A stretch of DNA of 26,475 bases from a virus: positions 1-26,475 of IMG/VR virus record IMGVR_UViG_3300043435_000090, one strand, 5' to 3'. The first letter of the stretch is position 1; every line of letters begins with the position of its first letter. Positions 21,757 to 26,475 of the stretch are shown in pieces. A model generated the notes under the pieces. That model did no database searches. It had not been told where the DNA came from and was given only the letters and a program-made list of their open reading frames with translations. Made by a program: the position numbers and the translations under genes.

Positions 21757-22066
21757 AGGAGACACATTTGAAGAAGTAACTTTTGAGTTACTATTAAACG
21801 ATGAACCATATAGTTTAGAAGATGCTATTATTAGAATGCAGTTAAGAAAAGAATATGGTGGTATTCCATTTTTATCTTTAACTTCAGTTGCAAATGCTGG
21901 TATAACAATAACTGATGATGTAAATGGTTTATTTAAGATTAATGAACAAATAATAGATATTTGTGCTTTTAACTATTTATATGATATTGAAATTGAATTT
22001 GGTGATGGTACTGTTAAGACTTACATAAGTGGTAATTTTGTAATTAAAAATGATGTAACAAGATAA
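21731..22066 (+). CDS. small beta-rich tail/fibre-associated protein (111 aa)
   Basis: This 111-residue protein reads GLNFQSIKGDTFEEVTFELL, then LEDAIIRMQLRKEYGG and GTVKTYISGNFVIKNDVTR. This is the pattern of small beta-sandwich proteins at the N-terminal side of phage baseplate/fibre proteins (BppU N-terminal-like, by resemblance). It shares TAATG with the fibre gene that follows, so it probably docks or precedes the fibre. The name is tentative. Confidence 0.6.
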   Translation: MGLNFQSIKGDTFEEVTFELLLNDEPYSLEDAIIRMQLRKEYGGIPFLSLTSVANAGITITDDVNGLFKINEQIIDICAFNYLYDIEIEFGDGTVKTYISGNFVIKNDVTR

Positions 22067-22887
22067 TGAGTGATATTATAGATATAAACGTAGGTGAAAC
22101 CATTGAAGAAGTTACTATTAATGTTACTGATAATTTAATTACAGTTAATATAAATAAAGTAACAGGTGGTGGTGGTTCATCTTTATCATTTTATTTAAAT
22201 GGAAGTATATCACAAGGCACAATAGGCGGTGTTGCATTTAGAGAAATGGACAGAACACCAATATTAGGTGCTGGTACTGATTTTACAATAAATGCAGATG
22301 GATACATTCAATCATTTATTACAGATGCAAATGTTCCTAATCAATTAGAAATACCAGCGGGAAATTGGAATTTTGAAACTTATTTTAGTGCTTCGAGTGT
22401 TGGTGGTTCACCATCTTTTTATGTTGAATTATATAAGTGGAATGGAACAACATTATCTTTAATAGCAAGTAATTCAGCATCTCCAAGATTAATTACAGAC
22501 GGCACAAATATAGAGGCTTATTTTAGTGCTTTAGCAGTTCCACAAACAACATTATTAGCAACTGATAGATTAGCAATTAGAATTTATGTTACTCATAGCG
22601 GTAGAACTATTACACTTCACACAGAAAATAGTCATCTTTGCCAAGTTATAACAACATTTTCAACTGGTTTAACTGCATTAAACGGACTGACTGCACAAGT
22701 ACAAAATTTAGCAGTAGGAACAAGTGGAACTGATTTTGCAATTAGTTCAGCAACTGATACACATACATTTAATTTGCCTACTGCAAGTGCTACAAATAGA
22801 GGAGCATTAAGTTCAACAGATTGGAGTGCATTTAATAATAAGCCAGACGAATTACAAGTAGTTCTATTAAGTCAAGTATATTCATAA
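22066..22887 (+). CDS. tail fibre protein
   Basis: This 273-residue, Thr/Ser/Asn-rich, Cys-poor beta protein has an N-terminal strand region (INVGETIEEVTINVTDN), a Gly-rich hinge (TGGGGSS, about 33-39), a central beta domain and a C-terminal TASATNRGALSSTDWSAFNN (about 244-263). The RGALSSTDWSAFNNK ending is a pattern of fibre proteins from Bacteroidetes phages, usually just before a chaperone-like or knob segment. It probably projects from the tail tip to contact the host. Confidence 0.7.
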   Translation: MSDIIDINVGETIEEVTINVTDNLITVNINKVTGGGGSSLSFYLNGSISQGTIGGVAFREMDRTPILGAGTDFTINADGYIQSFITDANVPNQLEIPAGNWNFETYFSASSVGGSPSFYVELYKWNGTTLSLIASNSASPRLITDGTNIEAYFSALAVPQTTLLATDRLAIRIYVTHSGRTITLHTENSHLCQVITTFSTGLTALNGLTAQVQNLAVGTSGTDFAISSATDTHTFNLPTASATNRGALSSTDWSAFNNKPDELQVVLLSQVYS

Positions 22888-22904
22888 CATTAAAATAAAA
22901 AATT

Positions 22905-23264
22905 ATGCCAATAAGTAAACAAATATTAAGCGGTTCAACGGGTGGAATGCCTATTAAAGTAGTAGCAACTGCAACAACTGGAACAACTATTCACGCAACT
23001 GGTACAAGTGCATCTGTAATAGATGAAGTTTGGCTTTATGCAACTAATACTTCAAATAGTGCTGTAATATTAACAATAGAGTATGGTTCAACAACTGCAC
23101 CGGACCAAAATATAATACTTTCAATTCCGCCTAAAAGTGGTTTAACTATATGTGTTGCGGGTACAATTTTAGTAGGTACTGGTTCAGCAGCAAGAACAAT
23201 AACTGCTTTTGCAAGTTCTGCCAATGTTGTTAATATTATAGGTTATGTAAATAGAATTTCGTAA
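22905..23264 (+). CDS. small virion/fibre-associated protein (119 aa)
   Basis: This 119-residue, Thr/Ala/Ile-rich beta protein lies 17 bases after the fibre gene and overlaps the next start by TAATG. It reads PISKQILSGSTGGMPIKVVA and ends NVVNIIGYVNRIS. Proteins of this form occur between fibre genes in flavobacterial phages, to my recollection. Low charge and strand-rich composition fit a virion component. Exact role unknown. Confidence 0.6.
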   Translation: MPISKQILSGSTGGMPIKVVATATTGTTIHATGTSASVIDEVWLYATNTSNSAVILTIEYGSTTAPDQNIILSIPPKSGLTICVAGTILVGTGSAARTITAFASSANVVNIIGYVNRIS

Positions 23265-24094
23265 TGGGTAGGTTTGATTTTAAAACACGAATTGGGCAAA
23301 TTTCTGCAATTATACAAAGTGGTGACCAAGATGCACAAGCATTTTTTAATAGAGTAACGGCAGCGGGTGGTGCTTTAACAAGTACAGAGCAATCGGCAAT
23401 TACTCAACTTGTAATAGATATGAAAACTACTGGTATTTGGGATAGAATGAAAGCCATTTATCCAATGGTTGGGGCAAGTGCAGCAGCTTGTTCTCAAAAC
23501 TTAAAGAGTAGTTCATTTACGGGTTCATTTAGTAGCGGTTGGACTTATACAAGTAATGGTGTTAACGGTAATGGAACATCATCATTTTTCAATACAGATT
23601 TAAATCAATCCGCTAATTTATTAGCTTCAAACAATCACATCAGTATTTATTCAAGAACAAACTTTAATGGAACTATAACACCATTTAATCCACAAGCGGA
23701 TTGTGGGGTAACAAATAATACAAGTTTCTCATTCACTCAAATTTTAACAAGATATAATGGTAATGGTGTTTTAGAAAATGGCTCACAAATACCAAGTGTA
23801 GCAGTTGCAGATTCTTTGGGTTTTTATGTTGGAACATCAACTTCAGCAACAAGTGCAAAATTATATAAAAATGGTTCTTCAATAGCTACAAGTACTACAA
23901 CACAAACAAGAGCATTATTCAATAATAATATTTATATTGGTGCAACAAATATTTCAACTACAAATTTACCTTCGGGTTCTTCAAGTAGACAATATGCTTT
24001 TGCTTCAATAGGTGATGGATTAAGCGATACACAAGCATCTAACTTTTACACGGCAGTACAAGCATTTCAAACAATTTTATCAAGAAATATTTAG
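23264..24094 (+). CDS. putative receptor-binding tail protein
   Basis: This 276-residue protein starts GRFDFKTRIGQISAIIQSGD, followed by a helical neck (to about 65) with WDRMKAIYPMVG, and then a long Ser/Thr/Asn-rich beta domain (about 85-265) with the pattern of a phage lectin-like tip: SGWTYTSNGVNGNGTSSFF, YSRTNFNGT, YKNGSSIATST. I associate this neck and beta pattern with receptor-binding proteins of Bacteroidetes phages. It is in the fibre cluster and last large virion gene before lysis. Confidence 0.6.
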   Translation: MGRFDFKTRIGQISAIIQSGDQDAQAFFNRVTAAGGALTSTEQSAITQLVIDMKTTGIWDRMKAIYPMVGASAAACSQNLKSSSFTGSFSSGWTYTSNGVNGNGTSSFFNTDLNQSANLLASNNHISIYSRTNFNGTITPFNPQADCGVTNNTSFSFTQILTRYNGNGVLENGSQIPSVAVADSLGFYVGTSTSATSAKLYKNGSSIATSTTTQTRALFNNNIYIGATNISTTNLPSGSSSRQYAFASIGDGLSDTQASNFYTAVQAFQTILSRNI

Positions 24095-24099
24095 GAATT

Positions 24100-24321
24100 A
24101 TGATAGGATATATTTTAACAACAGAACAAAAAGAAGAAATACAAGGAGTGTTTTATGCACCTTACGAGTTTTTTAATTGTGTGCAAGACATAAACGATAT
24201 TTGGTTTTTATTTTTATCAGACCAAGACAAAGAGACAATTATCAATACACAATGGGAATACTTGTTGGATTTACCACAAGGAGAATACATACCTAAACCA
24301 ATAATAATACCAAATGAGTAA
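24100..24321 (+). CDS. small hypothetical protein before the lysis genes (73 aa)
   Basis: This 73-residue acidic, aromatic-rich protein (ILTTEQKEEIQGVFYAPYEF, then DINDIWFLFLSDQDKE) starts 5 bases after the receptor-binding gene and overlaps the first membrane gene of the lysis cassette. It resembles small fibre-assembly or tail-associated proteins by location. No domain can be named. Confidence 0.55.
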   Translation: MIGYILTTEQKEEIQGVFYAPYEFFNCVQDINDIWFLFLSDQDKETIINTQWEYLLDLPQGEYIPKPIIIPNE

Positions 24322-24496
24322 AGAAACTTTAGATAAGCTATTAAACAAATGGATAAGCAGAAAGCTATTAGTTTTTTTCGTGGCTTGTGTAGGTTTGTTT
24401 TTTAGTAATATAACATCAAGCGATTGGGTAATTGTTGCGACTGCTTATATAGGCATTCAAGGTTTTACAGATATAGTTGCTAAAATAAAAACATAA
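24314..24496 (+). CDS. holin-like membrane protein (60 aa)
   Basis: This 60-residue protein has two likely membrane segments (about 18-33, LLVFFVACVGLFFSN, and 38-53, WVIVATAYIGIQGFTD) after a basic N-terminal helix. Its place directly before another small membrane protein and the lysozyme is the usual place of a holin, which would let lysozyme reach the wall. The function is inferred from size, topology and context. Confidence 0.6.
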   Translation: MSKETLDKLLNKWISRKLLVFFVACVGLFFSNITSSDWVIVATAYIGIQGFTDIVAKIKT

Positions 24497-24501
24497 TAAT
24501 A

Positions 24502-24672
24502 ATGAATAACGCACACGACATTAAACTTTTACTTGTAAATGGTTTTTTAATTAGTTTCAGTTTCTCAAATGTAGAATTAGGATTGAAGATTTTTTCTTTA
24601 GTATTAGCTATTGGATATACTGCAAGAAGATGGTGGTTAATGGAAAAAAATAAAAAAGATGATATTAGATAA
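24502..24672 (+). CDS. second small membrane protein of the lysis cassette (56 aa)
   Basis: The ATG at 24502 opens a 56-residue frame with two hydrophobic stretches (KLLLVNGFLISFSFS, about 8-22, and LGLKIFSLVLAIGYT, 26-40) and a charged end (RRWWLMEKNKKDDIR). It overlaps the lysozyme start by 14 bases. With the preceding gene it forms a pair of small membrane proteins; they could be two holin subunits or a holin and antiholin. Confidence 0.6.
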   Translation: MNNAHDIKLLLVNGFLISFSFSNVELGLKIFSLVLAIGYTARRWWLMEKNKKDDIR

Positions 24673-25105
24673 TAAAGGTTTTCTTTTTATAACTAAACAC
24701 GAAGGATTGAGGTTAAAACCATATTTATGCCCAGCTAAAATACCAACTATTGGTTATGGAAATACATACTATTCAGATGGTAAAAGAGTAACTTTATTAG
24801 ACAAAGATATTACTAAACAACAAGCATTTGATATGTTTAAAGAAATAGCTAATAGATTTGCAAAAAGAGTAGATGAATTAGTAATAACTGAATTAACACA
24901 AAATCAATTTAATGCATTAGTTTCATTTGCTTACAATGTTGGTACAGGTAATTTTGCTTCAAGTACATTATTAAAAAAGATAAATAAAAATCCAAATGAT
25001 TTAACATTAAAAGCAGAATTTTTAAGATGGAATAAAGCTGGTGGTAAAGTTATTAATGGTTTAACAAATAGAAGAAATGAAGAAGCTGATTTATATTTTA
25101 GTTAG
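24659..25105 (+). CDS. endolysin, GH24 lysozyme with an E-C-T catalytic triad
   Basis: This 148-residue protein is a T4-type muramidase that would cut the glycan strands of peptidoglycan. The active site HEGLRLKPYLCPAKIPTIGY (14-33) gives Glu15, Cys24 in place of the usual Asp20 and Thr30 (spacing 9 and 6 as in T4 E11-D20-T26); E-C-T triads are known among phage GH24 enzymes. The substrate domain shows LTQNQFNALVSFAYNVGTG (79 to 103 region) and RWNKAGG...GLTNRRNEEADLY. No signal peptide or anchor is seen, so it depends on the holin. It overlaps the spanin-like gene by 29 bases. Confidence 0.9.
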   Translation: MILDNKGFLFITKHEGLRLKPYLCPAKIPTIGYGNTYYSDGKRVTLLDKDITKQQAFDMFKEIANRFAKRVDELVITELTQNQFNALVSFAYNVGTGNFASSTLLKKINKNPNDLTLKAEFLRWNKAGGKVINGLTNRRNEEADLYFS

Positions 25106-25583
25106 TTTATTATTTATATCTTGTGGAAGTAGAAAAGTTACACAAACAAAAACTTTAGAAAAGAAAGATAGTATTTCAGTTATAAGTGTAAAAACTAATA
25201 TTGAAACAAAAGAAAATACTGAAATAAACAACAATAGTAAAATAGATAAAACAGAAGATGAATTTATAATTGAACCAATAGACAACACAAAAGAAATAGT
25301 TGTAAATGGTAAAACTTATAAAAACGTTAAAATAATACACAAAAAAACAAAAGACAATAGTTTACATACAAATCAAAAGAAAGTTGTTAAAAACGCTTTA
25401 AAACAACAAATAAAGCATATTAAGCAAGTTGTTTCTACTTCAAAAGTATTTAAAGAAAAGAAAATAGATAAAAAAGAAAGTTTAGTTATATATTTTTATT
25501 ATATATTATTAATTATATTATTATATATTATTTATAAATATAGATTTAAAATTATTAATTATATTATTAAATTATATATTTAA
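25077..25583 (+). CDS. probable unimolecular spanin (lipoprotein with C-terminal membrane segment)
   Basis: This 168-residue protein has a lipoprotein signal (KKLIYILVSLLFISCGS, Cys16 lipidated; FISC is a Bacteroidetes-type lipobox), a Lys/Thr/Glu-rich periplasmic stretch (20-135), and a C-terminal hydrophobic segment (LVIYFYYILLIILLYIIY, about 136-153) followed by another short hydrophobic tail. An outer-membrane lipid anchor plus inner-membrane helix in one chain is the layout of a u-spanin (phage T1 gp11), which fuses the membranes in the last lysis step. The overlap with the lysozyme gene fits. Alternative: simple phage lipoprotein. Confidence 0.6.
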   Translation: MKKLIYILVSLLFISCGSRKVTQTKTLEKKDSISVISVKTNIETKENTEINNNSKIDKTEDEFIIEPIDNTKEIVVNGKTYKNVKIIHKKTKDNSLHTNQKKVVKNALKQQIKHIKQVVSTSKVFKEKKIDKKESLVIYFYYILLIILLYIIYKYRFKIINYIIKLYI

Positions 25584-25589
25584 ATATTC

Positions 25590-25670
25590 TTGAATTAAAT
25601 AAGTATATATTATATTATATATATTATCTTTGAATTAAATAAATTATATATTATATTATATATATTATTA
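25590..25670 (+). repeat. tandem duplication of about 40 bp, extremely A+T-rich
   Basis: Two copies start TTGAATTAAATAA at 25590 and 25630 and continue with the same TATATATTATATTATATATA tract, differing by one inserted base. Each copy is preceded by a box: TATTCTTG before the first and TATCTTTG (25625-25632, TAnnTTTG) before the second. The stretch 25584-25782 has no gene. Confidence 0.75.
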
Positions 25671-25748
25671 AGAAATTAAAAATAAAGAAAATAAACGTTT
25701 TTAAGACACAATTTTTAGTCAAGTTATATAAGTATACTTAAAATCATT

Positions 25749-25756
25749 TATCTTTG
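25749..25756 (+). promoter_or_regulatory. TAnnTTTG promoter box before the NinG-like gene
   Basis: TATCTTTG at 25749-25756 lies 27 bases before the ATG at 25783, the same distance as the 868-875 box from its gene. An AAGTATACTT palindrome lies at 25730-25739, just upstream. A separate box at 25625-25632 lies in the repeat. No GTTAAA element precedes it. Confidence 0.55.
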
Positions 25757-25782
25757 TTTAAATCATATTTAAAATACGTTAT

Positions 25783-26181
25783 ATGGCTAAAGTAGCAAAG
25801 AAACCTTTAAGAAAAAATCTAATAAAAGAATTAGATACTATTTTCAGTCAGTATATTCGTTTAAGATATGCAAAGAATGAAATTGCAGAATGTGTAACTT
25901 GTGGTAAAAAAGACCATTGGAAAAAGATGCAAAACGGGCATTTTATGAGTAGAGCAAATTACTCAACAAGATGGGATGAAGATAACTGCCAAGTACAATG
26001 TATGGGTTGCAACGTTTTCAAGTCAGGTGAGCAGTATAAATATAGTTTATATCTTGGTAATAAGTTAGCTGAAGAATTATATATTAAGTCAAAACAAATA
26101 GTTAAATTTGCTGATGTAGAATTAATTGATATGATTGATTACTATAAACAACAGGTAAATATTCTGCATAAATTTACATAA
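25783..26181 (+). CDS. NinG/Rap-like recombination endonuclease
   Basis: This 132-residue protein matches the lambda NinG (Rap) family of junction-cutting nucleases: a basic N-terminal region (KKPLRKNLIKEL), zinc-binding C37-x2-C40 (ECVTCG), NGHFMSR with His53 (51-57), RWDEDN (63-68), QCMGCN (72-77) with Cys73/Cys76, and GEQYKYSLYL. NinG cuts branched recombination intermediates. Beside the RecE-like gene, it completes a recombination set in this genome. It has its own promoter and terminator. Length and motif order are complete. Confidence 0.85.
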   Translation: MAKVAKKPLRKNLIKELDTIFSQYIRLRYAKNEIAECVTCGKKDHWKKMQNGHFMSRANYSTRWDEDNCQVQCMGCNVFKSGEQYKYSLYLGNKLAEELYIKSKQIVKFADVELIDMIDYYKQQVNILHKFT

Positions 26182-26206
26182 TGTTTTTTAAATTGTTTTT
26201 GTCAAG

Positions 26207-26237
26207 AAGGAGTGGTTTTATAGCCACTCTTTTTTTT
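26207..26237 (+). terminator. rho-independent terminator after the NinG-like gene
   Basis: GAGTGG (26210-26215) pairs with CCACTC (26224-26229), extended outside by a wobble and two A-T pairs, with an 8-base loop, followed by eight T residues (26230-26237). Confidence 0.85.
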
Positions 26238-26245
26238 GTCTAAAA

Positions 26246-26296
26246 GTTAAAGAAATGTTAAAGTTTATTTTTGTATTAATTTAATAGTTAGATTTG
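26246..26296 (+). promoter_or_regulatory. early promoter: GTTAAAGAAATGTTAAA element plus TAGATTTG -7 box
   Basis: GTTAAAGAAATGTTAAA (26246-26262) and TAGATTTG (26289-26296) are identical, including the 26-base gap, to the promoter at 6677-6727. It drives the partial gene at 26320, 23 bases downstream, after a terminator. Confidence 0.7.
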
Positions 26297-26319
26297 TACC
26301 ATAATTAAAAACAAACATT

Positions 26320-26475
26320 ATGAAAACAGCAATGCAAGAATTATTTAGTCAATTAGAAATTGAACATCCAAATTTATTTAACACAAACACTTTAGAAGGC
26401 AGAAAGTTTATAAATGATTATTATAAATTTTTTGAATTAGAAAAGCAACAGTTAATAGATGCACACGGAAATAAA
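26320..26475 (+). CDS. partial small early protein, truncated by the window end
   Basis: The ATG at 26320 opens 52 codons (MKTAMQELFSQLEIEHPN at the start, EKQQLIDAHGNK at the end) that run off the window edge. It starts an early-type operon behind a TAnnTTTG promoter. Joined to base 1, the frame reads AAT then TAA, giving a 53-residue protein followed four bases after the stop by the ATG at 11. Helical; no family recognised beyond resemblance to small early phage proteins. Confidence 0.6.
   Translation, partial: MKTAMQELFSQLEIEHPNLFNTNTLEGRKFINDYYKFFELEKQQLIDAHGNK

Noticed and set aside
1-26475. CRISPR array, insertion sequence, integrase or lysogeny repressor
   Set aside because: I looked for regularly spaced repeats, transposase or recombinase motifs and helix-turn-helix repressors and saw none that could be supported.

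Overview
The window reads as a tailed-phage (siphovirus-type) genome, or most of one, from a phage of a Bacteroidetes host, most likely a flavobacterium. The evidence is strong A+T richness with TTA/AGA-dominated codon use, starts without clear Shine-Dalgarno sites but with A-rich leaders, promoter boxes of the Bacteroidetes form TAnnTTTG, a BACON-like domain in a tail protein, and many small proteins that resemble those of flavobacterial phages. Almost every gene is on the + strand, packed with ATGA or TAATG stop/start overlaps. I see no integrase, repressor, DNA polymerase, insertion sequence or CRISPR array.

Layout. Positions 1-800 hold small early genes, including a DUF3310 protein, closed by a terminator. 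Positions 830-4790 are an early/replication operon: a TAnnTTTG promoter, small membrane and hypothetical proteins, a RecE-like exonuclease, an ABC-ATPase fused to a GNAT domain (COG2401 type), a protein with a DnaA domain IV-like DNA-binding region, and a Cys-rich small protein. Positions 4830-6920 hold the terminase subunits and small genes. Positions 7015-14303 are a tail module: a tail-chaperone-like gene with a -1 frameshift, tail completion proteins, two large tail/baseplate proteins and the tape measure. Positions 14398-15386 hold a prohead protease and a coiled-coil protein. Positions 15394-15867 are a small island on the - strand (two small genes plus a tRNA-like sequence). Positions 15912-21043 hold a scaffold-like protein, major capsid, major tail protein, portal and connector. 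Positions 21047-21756 carry a GIY-YIG homing endonuclease. Positions 21731-24321 encode fibre and receptor-binding candidates. Positions 24314-25583 are a lysis cassette (two small membrane proteins, an E-C-T lysozyme and a probable u-spanin). Positions 25783-26181 encode a NinG-like nuclease, and a new early operon starts at 26320.

Two promoter classes can be told apart by eye. Early or accessory units have TAnnTTTG boxes, four of them preceded by a GTTAAA-N5-GTTAAA type element. Structural operons are instead preceded by a shared leader around TTTTATTTTTAAATAAAA, at 4798, 6993, 14375, 16145 and 18385. If the two ends of the window are joined, the truncated last gene closes after one more codon and the promoter at 26289 would drive genes 11-798 to their terminator, so the sequence may be a complete circularly permuted genome.

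The observations I rank highest are the dual-coded -1 frameshift in the tail-chaperone gene (7496-7754), the ABC-ATPase/GNAT fusion beside a RecE-like nuclease, the early and late promoter elements, the - strand operon ending in a tRNA-like sequence, and the predicted u-spanin.
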